From: Euborellia annulipes
Lineage: Eukaryota; Arthropoda; Insecta; Dermaptera; Anisolabididae
Direction: 5' to 3'
NCBI GenBank assembly: GCA_023213315.1
Contig: JAKCPI010021790.1
Span: forward strand, 1-64,000
DNA: 64,000 nt
Position 1 is the first letter of the stretch; each line of letters opens with the position of its first letter. The position numbers were made by a program, and so were the translations under genes. Shown piece after piece: positions 27,701 through 63,305 of the stretch. The notes under the pieces are model-generated. The model saw only the letters and a list, made by a program, of their open reading frames with translations, searched no databases and was not told where the DNA came from.

Positions 27701-30700
27701 TTTTATTTTTTAATACAAAATAATTAAAATTTGTTTCGGATAGTTATTCTTTTTAACTTCTCAATTAGTCGACCACAAGAACATTATATAATTTAAATTT
27801 ATTTTCCTATTTAAATCCAATTAGTAACAATAAGTAGATTTTAAAATAATAAAATCTCCCAACTTATTTTTCATATTTGTTGTGAACAAAGTTGAATTAG
27901 AAAAAAAATTGAATTTTTTTATAAATGCATTATTTATTTCGGCAGGGAAGAGATCCTCGCCGAACCGGACGGACAATTCGGTTTGGTGGCAGATGGCGAG
28001 TCAATCGACGTAGCTTTACGCTGTGCACCTGACGTATTCCGAGACGTCGGTCTGGCAGCCACATCAGTCATCTGTTGTCGAATGTCACCTTTGCAAAAAT
28101 GCGAGGTAGTACGTTTAATAAAGAAGGGTCCAGCAAAACCTGTGACTGCAGCTGTCGGTGATGGTGCTAACGATGTCTCCATGATCCAAGAAGCGCATGT
28201 TGGTCTGGGTATCCTGGGCAAAGAGGGTCGTCAAGCAGCCAGATGCTCCGATTTCTCTCTCGGTCGATTTCGATTTTTGCGACGCGTTCTTCTCGTCCAT
28301 GGTCATTGGTACTATTCACGCCTCTCTAGCCTCATCCAATACTTCTTTTATAAGAATATCGTCTTCGTCCTCCCGCAGTTCTATTATGCTGGTTATAGTG
28401 CTTTCTCCAGTCAGGTAAAAGAACATTTTATAAAATAAAAAAGTTAAAAGGTTTCCAAATGAAAGGCTATTTTATTTATCTCTTTATGGGAGTTTCTAAT
28501 TATAGACCAAATTTTGTATTAATTATTTATAAAAAATATAAATACTGTACAACGTTTCGACTGCTTATTCTGCAGTCGTTTTCAAGTACTGTACACTTGC
28601 CCCGACTCAAGTGAACTAACTAAAATCTAAGGAACCGTTCGTGCATTTTATATAAAACTGTCCCATAGAGGTTTGTTCACTTGAGTCGGAGCAAGTGTAC
28701 AGAGATTACATCACTAAGTGAACTAACCTCTAAGGACCGTGATTTTATATAACACTGTCCATAGAGGTTTGTTCACTTGAGTCGGAGCAAGTGTACAGTA
28801 CTTGAAAACGACTGCAGAATAAGCAGTTGAAACGTTGTACAGTATTTATATTTTTAATAAATAATGAATACAAAATGTGATCGTAAGGAAGGTAGATGTG
28901 CAGCCAGGAGAATAAAAAATTATTATTTAAATTCTTTTGGTCGACGTTTCGGCGCCAATCGCGTCCTTCTTCGGGTTGTTAAGCCATACACATAGATGTT
29001 GTCGTGTGATATATATAATATTTATACAATATTATAAAAGGCAACTTTTTGTGTACGAGAAGAAGATGTGATCTATAATTAAAAACTCCCATAATAATAA
29101 TAATAATACAAACCACAAAAGCTTTAATAAACATATTATTTATCTCTGCTCCTGGAGTATTACACACTACTCAAGAGTTTCATTTGGTTTCTTTTGAGGG
29201 CTTTCTTCCACTTTTTTCTATCGACTAGAAAGTATTTTTATTTTTAGGTTCTTTACCAGAGTGTGTATCTTTCGGTTTATAACATGATCTTCACTTCGGT
29301 ACCTATAGTTATTTTCGGGCTTTTTGAACAAACATATTCTGCAAAAACACTCTCTGATTATCCTCAATATTATTTGAAGATAAGAGAAAATCGATTGATG
29401 TCCTGGAAACTATTTATCGTTTGGTTCCTTGAAGGTATTTTCATTTAATTTTTTTTTTTTTTTTTTTTTTGATAAAGAACTCCATATTGGCTTCTGATCA
29501 AGTGGCCTGATAAAATGATAGGGAATTCAGCGCTGGTAAATGAAAATGAAAATGTAGATTGAATAGTAGGCTGGGATGAGTAGAGTAATTATCCAACTCT
29601 TACATAGAATATTTTCATTTTCAAAGGGGTTGGAGAATAGTAACCAGCAAATTTATAGCTCCACCTGACGCTGGTTACTATTCTCCAACCCCTTTGAAAA
29701 TGAAAATATTCTATGTAAGAGTTGGATAATTTATTGCCATGAGGTGGACTTGAACTCGAGTTGTCTTCAACTCAGGATTATATCCTTAGCTGCTTTATCC
29801 CTTATGCTAATCGCCTGTAGTTTTTAGAAGTTTAAGCCTTTAGGCCTTACTGGAAATACATAAAAAAATCGGGGCTGGGCACCCACTTTCTCTTACCCTT
29901 CGGTAAGAGAAAGTGTGTGTGGTACACCAGATTTGTGTCGGATTTTTAGTTTCCGATAGCACCTTAGTTTCAAACTTGTTGTTGTGTTCAATACTTGGTT
30001 TTTTCAAAATTTTAATCTCATATTTGGACATTTTATACACAATATAGAATGTAAGTTAAACAAAGTTTCTTTAGGACCTTACTGGAAATACATAAAAAAA
30101 CATAGAAAAAAATATTCATATTGTAATTATATAGTTTACATACACGTAGGCTACATATTAATGATATAATATTAATTTTAATACATGTATGTATAATTCT
30201 CAAACGAACATAAACGAATTATATATATGTAATAATTAAATAACTATAACTCGAATGTTTCTCTGTTTTTACTATGTATTTCTAGTAAGCCCTAAGAAGC
30301 TTAAATAAAAGCGAAATCGATCTTCTAAATACTAAATTTTCAATTTTATCTACCAGCGCTGATTCCCTGTCATTTTTTGAAAGATATTATCATTTTTTGA
30401 AAGATATTAAAAAATGTTTTCTAGGAGCTGCTTAATTTTTTGTTGATATTTTGTCACAGTGTCCAGGAAATAAATAAAAAAAAGCAGCCGACAGAAAACT
30501 TAGTTTTTATTATTCCACTAAATCCTTCGGCTTGTCCTTTTTTTTAGGAATCTGGCATTCTTTGGTTATTTTTTTCCTCCCATGGGCGTTTGTTAATAAT
30601 AATTGCGTCCTTCTTGCGGATAATACTTGCATGGATGAATGGGCTTTCAGTACGTTTTTGGTCCATTGTGTCGTCTGTGTTGTTAATATAAAGGTATTTT

Positions 30701-33043
30701 ATTTATTTCTATTAAATATTTTTAGTAAGTATGCGAGAGAAGAGAATCTAAGTGGTTAATGAATAACAGACGGTTTTGTATCCAAGACTGACTTTTTTAA
30801 ATTTATTAAAAATTAAGTAGTCAACGATTCAGCCAAGGGAATTAAATAAATTAAAAATTTCTATTCGCTGAATCCTTGTCTACTTTGATAACATTTCGGC
30901 ACACAATTAGGTCGAGTGATGATTGGGACAAATAAATATTGTCCTATTCATTAAGCCTTCATTTCGCTGCTCTTCGCTTGCATCCTTCCTATTTATGATA
31001 ATTTATACCGATCATATCTATAAAAACTTTTTATTTTTAGCTGCTCCTACATAGCCGATATTGGACTTGGTTGTTTGTCATCATCACAGTGTTATCAATA
31101 ATATCCTTTATCGTATTTTCTTTTATATATTCGGCTATATCATTGTAAGTATCAATATTAATGAAATACTCCATTTGATGAAGGCAAAGGCGATATATGT
31201 GGCGTCATATTTAAATAAGTTAACAAATTTCAACGTAATTTAATTTAACTTCGTCAAGTCTTGCGTCATTAAATATATATTATGTCAATCACAAAAGAAA
31301 GACTCTCATATCAACCTATTCTTATTTCACATAAACGTCAAAGCCTCATGATAATAACGAAATGGGAATTTGTAATTTATTTATTTATGACGTCTATTCC
31401 TTCCTATTTATTTTAATAATATATTATACATAGGCGCCGGAACTGGGGGGGGGGGGCAATGGTACATTACAAAGCTTTATAGTAGATTTGTTTTTGTTTT
31501 ATACTATTTGAACAAATTAAATTATTTTAATTTTCTAAAAAAATTTTTTTGCCCCCCCCCCCCCCTGATTCAAATTCGTTCCGGCGCCCCTGATATTATA
31601 TCCATATGTAGTATATATATATATATACCAGGTGTTCCGGTTAATAATGATCAATTTTTACTTTCTTTTATCTATATATAATAATATATAGAGAAAGTAT
31701 TCATGTCAAAAATTCGATATCGAGATTTTGATGGATATACACGTTTCGAAGTCCTCTGAATCAAAAAAAGTGGTCTTCGCAACATGGTCTGCCTTTGAAC
31801 AAAATTCTCAAGAACGAAAAGAGCTAGGAGGTTGAAATTTTATATTTATGTTAGGTACCTTCCAGAGACGTGACAAGAAGCTTTTGAACAAAATCGTCTA
31901 AAGAGTACTAGTACTTTACTGATGCACCTTTTCAGTTTTTTTTTTTTTTTTTTTTTTTTGAAAATTCGCGACCCTTGGTATAGAAGGCCAGCACGCCACT
32001 AGACCAAGCCCGAGGGCGGCTCATTCCGGCTTGATTAAAATTGATCATTTGTTGACAGCAGCGCTCAGCATTGACCGTTTCTCTTAGTACCGCTTGCAAT
32101 TCGGCGTCGTCGAATTTTTTTGACTGAAGTCGAAATCGTCACTTTTATAGCGTCTAAACCAGCGCATATCAAATTGGAATCGTTGAAGCAGCTTTGCCAT
32201 GCTGATGTTTTTCTTTTGATTAAACAGAAAAAGCATTGCTCGCAGCAAATGGTCTTTATTTGGCTCGTAACTCGACATGTTTACCACTCAAAACAAATAT
32301 GATGCGCACACTAATTACGTCAATGGCGTTTTGAAAAATACTGACACAGTAAAAAAAGACATGTAAAAAGGAGAGGATAACTAACCAAAAACAGCTCTCG
32401 AAAAAATTGATCATTATTTTTTTTTTTTTTTAATTTCTACATCTCTCAACAGAGACAAACTCCAATTACAGAGAGACGGAGGAGACATTGGCAATGTTTG
32501 AAAATTTTCATGGCAAGTGGGATTTGAACCCGAGTTGGGTGGGTAACTCTAGATTCGTAATCCGCAGCTTATCCGATTAGCCACGAGCCTCAAATCATTA
32601 TTAACCGGCATATGATTTCTGGGGAAGGGAGTTTAAAATTCCATATTTCAGCAAGTACTATAATTTTTCAACAAGATAATCTTTTTTAGAAACACTATAG
32701 ACCTCTCATTATATTGGGTCTACATGCAATTACTCTCATCGCCGACTGTTTGGCTCATATCATTTCTTGTGATTGTCATTTGTTTAATACCAGACATTGT
32801 TTATGATGTGACCAAACGTTACTGGCTTCGGCTTATCAGGGTAAATATAACCATTAACCTTGAACAATCACAAACATTTATTTTATATAAGAATAAAGAG
32901 TAATAATTATTTTGAATTTTTAGAAAATGTCCGCACCTTCCAATAAAACAAAACAAAAAAGCCAAATAAATCGAGAAAGTGTCAACTCTAGTCAAGTTCC
33001 GAAAAACGAAAGCAACACACTAAGATTAACAATAATTGAATAA
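6758..33043 (+). CDS. ATP11B: ATP11-type P4-ATPase (phospholipid flippase), 22 exons
   Basis: Predicted ATP-driven flippase that moves aminophospholipids to the cytoplasmic leaflet, normally with a CDC50 subunit (family knowledge). Exons: 6758-6940, 12117-12208, 19545-19709, 19925-20077, 20197-20612, 20779-21005, 21064-21145, 21219-21316, 21567-21686, 21752-21867, 22684-23007, 23077-23333, 24207-24310, 24382-24524, 26251-26496, 26757-26899, 27946-28414, 29248-29434, 30548-30693, 31041-31144, 32690-32840, 32924-33043. All junctions are GT/AG and phases agree except after exon 2, which is one T short. Motifs: [14 protein letters not shown] in exon 2; DGET near residue 192; phosphorylation motif DKTGT with Asp ~558; KGAE; TGDK ~914; GDGAND ~1028; ten plausible membrane helices. 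[15 protein letters not shown] and [10 protein letters not shown] favour ATP11A/B/C, most like B, but the paralogue needs a tree. The start at 6758 fits the short Cys-containing N-terminus of the family but could be a later exon. About 140 residues are added in the A-domain (244-395). Confidence 0.95.
7094..7903. mobile_element. Composite of element A pieces with 5' ends facing outward
   Basis: 7094-7304 is a minus-strand piece of element A. 7305-7801 is a plus-strand copy beginning at its 5' hairpin. 7803-7903 is the inverted 5' end of another copy. The unit 7305-7903 thus has an element A 5' end at both borders and no 3' hairpin. Confidence 0.75.
8149..8224 (+). mobile_element. Solo 5' end of element A
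   Basis: Only the 5' palindrome and the first bases of the body (AATTCGATGTCGAGATTTT) are present. Confidence 0.75.
8452..9544 (-). mobile_element. Small non-autonomous LTR retrotransposon
   Basis: Direct repeats 8452-8595 and 9393-9544 are LTR-like: they start TG, end CA and differ mainly by an 8-base insertion. TTAT flanks both sides (8448-8451 and 9545-9548), a 4-bp target duplication. Read on the minus strand, a purine tract AAGAAGGGGGGTAG abuts the 3' LTR, and a TGGTCGTCAGAGGTGGGATC sequence follows the 5' LTR where a primer-binding site would be. The interior (about 0.8 kb) holds a short gag-like frame start (9298 downward, [17 protein letters not shown]) and a ~45-bp tandem repeat (8960-9160). 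No protease, polymerase or integrase is present. Confidence 0.8.
9549..10775. other. Gene-free stretch in flippase intron 1
   Basis: AT-rich sequence without recognisable features. A 110-codon open frame at 9581-9913 has no family resemblance and no splice logic with the flippase. Confidence 0.5.
10776..11605 (-). mobile_element. Element B / A composite, minus strand
   Basis: 10776-11130 is the minus-strand form of element B: the same 3' hairpin as element A but a different 5' body (AAATGTCCAAATATGAGATT and a GGGGTCCCC block). 11286-11605 is the minus-strand middle part of element A. Other B copies: 29860-30055 (minus), 40085-40441 and 56860-57210 (plus). Confidence 0.75.
12117..12208 (+). 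CDS. ATP11B: Flippase exon 2 with a one-base frame break
   Basis: This 92-base exon lies alone in 12.6 kb of repeats between exon 1 and exon 3. It encodes the first membrane helix entry: [20 protein letters not shown], then FYFF. Its acceptor is at 12115-12116 and its donor GTAAGT at 12209. As written, the T8 run at 12182-12189 throws the frame to a stop before the donor. One more T gives LLMVIIM, which joins exon 3 ([12 protein letters not shown]) in frame and matches ATP11 proteins. A sequencing or assembly deletion is the simplest reading; a true null allele is possible. Confidence 0.85.
12345..12770. repeat. Repeat with inverted copies of a GATCTGGC motif
   Basis: The segment AGCCAGATCGATGAAATTTGG near 12527 recurs inverted near 12712 (AAATTTCATTGATCTGGCCGC), each beside a TG/CA-rich block. 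It looks like a decayed inverted-repeat element; I cannot place it in a family. Confidence 0.45.
12771..13096. mobile_element. Repeat C, MITE with CTTAAGGTGCGCGTCTC ends
   Basis: AT-rich ~330-bp repeat ending in GAGACGCGCACCTTAAG. Other copies are at 57320-57645 (opposite orientation) and about 34765-35725 (interrupted). Comparing ends across copies gives terminal inverted repeats CTTAAGGTGCGCGTCTC. Confidence 0.65.
14208..14777. mobile_element. hAT-like MITE, CAG(A/T)GGCGTACCGAGG family
   Basis: Terminal repeats CAGAGGCGTACCGAGG and CCTCGGTACGCCGCTG; perfect 8-bp duplication AGTTTTAG at 14200-14207 and 14778-14785. Inside are about five tandem copies of an ~85-bp unit containing AAAGAGAAATTTTCATTAAA and a GC-rich GAGGGCCC block. 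The 171-codon open frame here is only this repeat. The same family is at 51873-52370. Confidence 0.9.
15059..16956. mobile_element. 1.9-kb hAT-like element, CAGGGGCGTAGC ends
   Basis: Ends CAGGGGCGTAGC and GCTACGCCCCTG, with a perfect 8-bp duplication TCTACAAG (15051-15058 and 16957-16964). Inside, 15480-15830 and 16020-16560 are inverted, diverged relatives of the host element's own arms. The right inner arm is itself split near 16152-16395 by a segment starting CAGTGGAACTTCGCATAATTC, which resembles pogo/Tigger ends. No transposase frame. Confidence 0.85.
17315..17621 (+). repeat. tRNA-derived SINE (type 2)
   Basis: Box A-like TGGCTTATCGGATAAGC and box B GAGTTCGAACCC, ending in an ATC-repeat tail. 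A perfect 14-bp target duplication ATCTTTAAGAGAAA lies at 17301-17314 and 17622-17635. It is a recent insertion into the right arm of the 5-kb element. Confidence 0.88.
18671..19135. mobile_element. MITE with ACACTGTAAAAAAA ends
   Basis: Terminal repeats ACACTGTAAAAAAAATTTT and TTTTTTTTACAGTGT, flanked by TA on both sides, as for Tc1/mariner-type non-autonomous elements. It holds AT-rich filler, including a duplicated TTGTAAATTTAGTAAA motif. Confidence 0.7.
23360..24037 (+). mobile_element. Element A, full copy in flippase intron 12
   Basis: Complete copy from the 5' palindrome to the 3' hairpin. By eye it matches 25046-25726 except in four T-run lengths. Confidence 0.88.
24640..26040. repeat. 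GGATC/GATCC-rich repeat split by element A
   Basis: 24800-25010 and 25840-26035 are full of GGATC and its complement, with palindromes such as GGATCGCGATCC and GGATTTAAATCC. Element A (25046-25726) sits between the two parts. Near 24680-24760 there is also a poly-C-bearing, MITE-like GCGCCCCCTGATATCTGCCG segment. Confidence 0.65.
25046..25726 (+). mobile_element. Element A, full copy in flippase intron 14
   Basis: Complete copy, inserted in the GATC-rich repeat. It differs from the copy at 23360 only by single extra T residues in four homopolymers, so one of the two is a very recent transposition. Confidence 0.88.
26962..27530. mobile_element. MITE with ~45-bp inverted ends in flippase intron 16
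   Basis: The left end has GAGGCAGCC, AAATTATTCTGAATGCTA, ACAA, CCGG. The right end has the inverse: CCGG, TTGTTGTTGTAGCATTCAGAATTATTTC, GGCTGCCTC. About 570 bp, no frame. Confidence 0.75.
28526..28862. mobile_element. Palindromic element with hammerhead-like ends
   Basis: Two ~125-bp inverted arms. Each arm end folds as ACTTGAAAACGACTGC, loop, GCAGT(C/T)GAAACGTTGTAC: a stem II with the GAAAC 3' core, an altered 5' core (UUGAAAA for CUGANGA) and complementary GTACAGTAC / GTACAGTAT arms. Confidence 0.7.
28937..28980 (-). ncRNA. Hammerhead-like motif (degenerate)
   Basis: Minus strand: CCGAAGA (for CUGAAGA), a stem II formed by GG-CGC and GCG-CC with a bulged A, then GAAAC and a GUC cleavage triplet. 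Stem I is weak. Probably an inactive relative of the motifs at 41.2-41.4 kb. Confidence 0.45.
29598..29735. repeat. Inverted repeat with ~60-bp arms
   Basis: ATCCAACTCTTACATAGAATATTTTC...GGGGTTGGAGAATAGTAACCAGC is followed by its complement ending GAGTTGGATAAT. It lies just after flippase exon 18. At 29733-29820 a minus-strand tRNA-like segment (box B GAGTTCAAGTCC) follows. Confidence 0.75.
29860..30055 (-). mobile_element. Element B end, minus strand
   Basis: Contains the hairpin loop TCTCTTACCCTTCGGTAAGAGA and the AAATGTCCAAATATGAGATT block (as complement); shortened relative to the other B copies. Confidence 0.7.
31429..31592. mobile_element. Short hAT-like MITE
   Basis: Ends CATAGGCGCCGGAAC and GTTCCGGCGCCCCTG with a perfect 8-bp duplication ATATTATA (31421-31428 and 31593-31600). 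The interior is poly-G, an AT core and poly-C, only 164 bp in all. Confidence 0.82.
31628..32609 (-). mobile_element. Mariner remnant broken by later insertions
   Basis: The ends CCGGTTAATAATGATCAATTTTT (left) and its complement (right) match over 23 bp. The minus-strand frame at 32287-32084 begins [20 protein letters not shown] and continues to [12 protein letters not shown], the helix-turn-helix start of a mariner transposase; the catalytic part is gone. Element A (31660-31968) sits just inside the left end, a type 1 SINE scrap (31968-32020) inside that, and a SINE (32419-32593) splits the right end. Confidence 0.82.
32419..32593 (-). repeat. tRNA-derived SINE (type 2) in the mariner end
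   Basis: Minus-strand head GGCTCGTGGCTAATCGG with box B GGGTTCAAATCCC and a poly-T (poly-A) end. A perfect 9-bp duplication ATCATTATT lies at 32410-32418 and 32594-32602. Confidence 0.85.
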
Positions 33044-33591
33044 AAGACAATTAAACAATTTTTAAGGCCAAAGCTCGGCTACTGCCAGTGATATCTTGTG
33101 ATGTTTTTAACTTATAATTAGATAACTAATTCACTGTTTTTTTTTTTATACCATTATTATTAATATATCATATCGATATTTTCCTAGATTTTATTTTTAT
33201 AAGAAGGGTTCAATAATCATTCCAAAGTTTTTCTTTTATTTTTAAAAAGAAAAAATAACCGCCACATTTTTTAAATTACAAATAAATAAATCATATCAAA
33301 TATATATATATATATATATTTCGAATCCCTTTATTTATATACAAATATAAAGATATGTACATATACAAATATATTTTTATACAAGGATAATTTGTAAAAT
33401 TTTATTTAATAACCTTTTTTTTTGTTTTTAGATAATTAAAAGTGATTATAATGAGATTGTTGATTTTTTTTAAATTTATTTTGACTTAGAATAAAAATAG
33501 AGAGATTTTTCAAAATAAAATAAAATAAAAGGAAAAAAAATGGCAATATAAAATAACAACTTAATTAATGATAAGGAGTGTGTTTAAGTCT
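33044..33591. other. Convergent 3' UTR region between flippase and Rag
   Basis: Both genes end here, tail to tail. AATAAA occurs at 33281-33286 on the plus strand for the flippase. Its complement TTTATT at 33475-33480 (and 33401-33406) would serve Rag on the minus strand. In such AT-rich DNA these hexamers can arise by chance. A short TA run lies near 33300-33320. Confidence 0.5.
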
Positions 33592-42984
<9,393 letters not shown>

Positions 42985-43866
42985 GATGTTTATTAAAAAT
43001 TATTTTAGAAAAAAAGAAACAAAAAATTGTTCACTGTATCTGTTAGAAAGTTGAATAAATTTCAGAGATAAATAGAAATAGATAAACTATTCATAAACAC
43101 ATGATTAAATATCCAAGTTGATTTGTCTGCGATTCCCTCTTTGGGATTATCCATTTAAACAAGAACAAAGGGCAATTCCCCTAGCGGACATTTCGCCAAC
43201 TATTTCATTGACTAGAAAATAGATTTTTTCAAATTAATAATATATTTTTTAACAAAATAGAAATATTTAACAAATACAATTTCAAGAAAAATATCACCAT
43301 TATTTAAGAATATGTTCATATTCAATTATTTTATTCCTTTTCATTTTTTATTTATGAAATGTTTTGAATGAAAACAAAAAATAAAATTTTCTCCGAATTT
43401 TTAATTAAATAAATAAATTTGATTGATTAATAAAGATTTTAAATAAAAATGTATTTAAATACCTCCCTGATTTAAATATACAATTTTTTAACGGTTAAAA
43501 GAGGAACTAAATAATTGAATGGTTTTAATTTTTTTAAATAAAATTTGCCATCTCCTCTTTTTCAAATCACCTCTTTGACAAGTTTCGACTGATTTATGGC
43601 GACTATATCAATTTAATACCCATTTTTATATAAAAGATAATCGAAATTGATGACAAATGAAAGCAAAATAAGTGCGTGTTTGTTTTTTTGAATAACTTCC
43701 AGATGCACTGATCATATTAAACGAAATTAACCGGTATGTTTGTCGCCTTGGCCGCCGCCGCTTCACATCAAATCCTGTCAAACTCTCTCACGGCATCCGA
43801 CTGATTTTCCTTTTTTTTTTTTAATTTTTCAAACTTTAAGCTAAAATTTGCTGGCTAAGCTTATAA
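42985..43866. promoter_or_regulatory. Shared upstream region of Rag (minus) and Pak (plus)
   Basis: The two start codons face away from each other 882 bp apart, so both promoters or 5' UTRs probably lie here. The stretch is AT-rich except for a GC-rich patch at about 43745-43770 (GCC repeats) some 100 bp before the Pak ATG. I see no obvious TATA box that stands out from the background. The role is inferred from position only. Confidence 0.5.
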
Positions 43867-61018
<17,152 letters not shown>

Positions 61019-61057
61019 TAACAAAAGCAGCACACTTAAGACTTTCCACATTCTCCC

Positions 61058-61112
61058 ATGCAACTCACATTCACAAATACACACACACTCACACATATAC
61101 ACATACACAAAG
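61058..61112. repeat. CA-rich microsatellite in the Pak 3' region
   Basis: Imperfect ACACAC/CACATA repeat 40 bp after the Pak stop codon, probably in the 3' UTR. A possible AATAAA follows at 61184-61189. Confidence 0.65.
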
Positions 61113-61199
61113 ACACAAGCAGCAGCATCGCTGACGTCCGACACGACGACGACGAGCGCGGGGTCCTCACAACTACAACTCAAAATAAATACAAAAAGA

Positions 61200-62670
61200 A
61201 AAAAAATAAATCTCTTCCTTCAACTGTGCGCCCTTGGGCTTAGTTCAAAACTATTTCCTTCCAAGCATTTTTGATGTAATTGTTTCCGACACGATCGTTT
61301 TTTGCGAGGATATTATTTTGATATTAAAACTGCCGCTTGGAAGGTTTGATAGCTTTGTATATATAAATATTAATTAATATAACGATGATGGATGTTTGAT
61401 AAAACTCATTTAGCAACGATTCTCAACTTTCAAGTTGAAAATCTTTGTCTATATTTAAAATTTCAAAAAATATACAGTATATATATTATATATATATAAA
61501 TAATTTTTTAGACTAAATTGGCTAAAAATGGTGATATTTTTTAAAAAAAAAAGATAAAAAAAAAATTGATGGGTTCTGATCAAGTCTGAAAAATGTTAAT
61601 GCACTTGATCAAAACTCTTCCCTTTCCAAAACAGTTCTAATATAAAATTAATTTTTGAATTGTGTGCCTCAGTAATGCGTAGCGACGATAATTACAAAAA
61701 AAATCAATGCACAGAAAATAGAGTATAGTCTAAAATAAAAAAAAAATAAAATAAAACAACAACATAATGTAATTAGATACGATCCTTTAAAAATTCCTTA
61801 ATAAGATAAATAAAAAGCCTAGATATTAATTTTAAATTATCGTCAAAAGGTGAATAAAAAAAAATAAAATAAAATAAAATAAAAAAAAAACCTAGTAAAT
61901 GTAAATATTTTAGGGCGGGCGTGCATTAAAACATTTTTTGATTGCAAAAATCAGTGCCTGTTCGAAACTTTTTCGGCTGTCATCCCTTTTTTAGTCCAGT
62001 TTTGTTGTATGTATGAGGCGCGTGCTCTTTTAACTCTGTTGCATCAGCACACCAATCTTCTTTCTTCAGCTTCTTTCAATTATTATTATTATTATAATAA
62101 TTTCTTTTTTTATTGTCAAGGTTCGTATATATATATATATAATGGTAGCCTCAAAATGTGACGACACTCTGTGTGAATATTTTTATTCATATAATATACT
62201 ATAGAGTTTTTTCAAATTTAAATTATATAATTTATTATTAAGTATTTGAAACTAATTTGAAACCTTAAAATGTTCCGGAATCCTAGATCAGTGCTTCTTA
62301 AACTTTTCGAAGTCGCGGTCCCCTTGGAACCCAAGTCATTATCCTACGGCTCCCCTATTTTTTTTTAAATCAGATTTTGAATTTCATATAAGCATTTGCA
62401 TTTTCTAATGTTAATAGTTAGTAAAAGCTTGAACACACGGTATTATGTTTTGATTAATGAGTGTATGCATACACTACCATGGCTAAGAACATATGTGCAC
62501 AAATCAAATACAATAATCACAATTTTTTATTTTAAACAATAACAATATTTTAAATTTTGTAAGTTAGATAAGAAAAGGTCAGGTTAGGTTAGTTTATTTT
62601 TTACATCTGGCTTCAACTAAGTTAAAGGTTAAATTTTTTATGAATGAAGTTTAATGAGAAAAATCCGAAA
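61200..62670. other. Downstream of Pak, gene-free
   Basis: Very AT-rich, with A-runs and AAATAAAATAA repeats. May include the distal Pak 3' UTR. No other gene is seen. Confidence 0.5.
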
Positions 62671-62679
62671 CCCTTTTAT

Positions 62680-63305
62680 CACGCCCTGATTTTTCGGCAA
62701 GGGTGTAGGAAGGAAAAAACAAAAAAGTTTTTTTATTTTTCCAAATGAGTTTTATTCCTAATATATCGAAGGCACAAAGGCTCTCTTCAGAGGAAGCTCA
62801 TTCATTTTACTCTCCGCTAATATTACAATAACAGCCAAGGATTTTTTGCATGAAAGCATTTTGAACTCTGTAACCTAGAGAGCATTAATCAATGCTCTCT
62901 AGAGTTGCAGACTGAGGTTGTATATATATATGTGGGGTTTCACGGGGGTTGTCTGTAACTCCTAAAGATGGGTTAATAACTCGAAATACCTATATCGAGT
63001 ATAATCTTCATTTGTTATTTTTACACAAATACCCCCTTGTATAAATATAAATACAACCTTAATTTAAAATGTTTCATCTAAATCTCACACCACATTCTTT
63101 AAATTAGAGTTACAGAGTTCAAATGGCTTTATTATACAAAAAATCCTTGGCTGTTATTGTATTGTTAGGGGAACGTAAAATTAGCAGAAGAGCCTTTGTG
63201 CCTTCGAAATATTAGGAATAAAACTCATTTGGAAAAATAAAAAAAACTTTGTTTTTGTTTTTACCTTCCTACACCCTTGCCGAAAAATCAGCATGATAGA
63301 AGAGT
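62680..63305. mobile_element. Inverted-arm element
   Basis: Arms of ~130 bp: 62680-62815 (ATTTTTCGGCAAGGGTGTAGG ... GAAGGCACAAAGGCTCTCTTC) and its inverse at 63185-63300. The centre has a CTAGAGAGCATT / AATGCTCTCTAG hairpin near 62875-62905 and a CUAAAGA-GGGU/ACUC-GAAAUA segment near 62960 that may be a decayed hammerhead. Confidence 0.7.
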
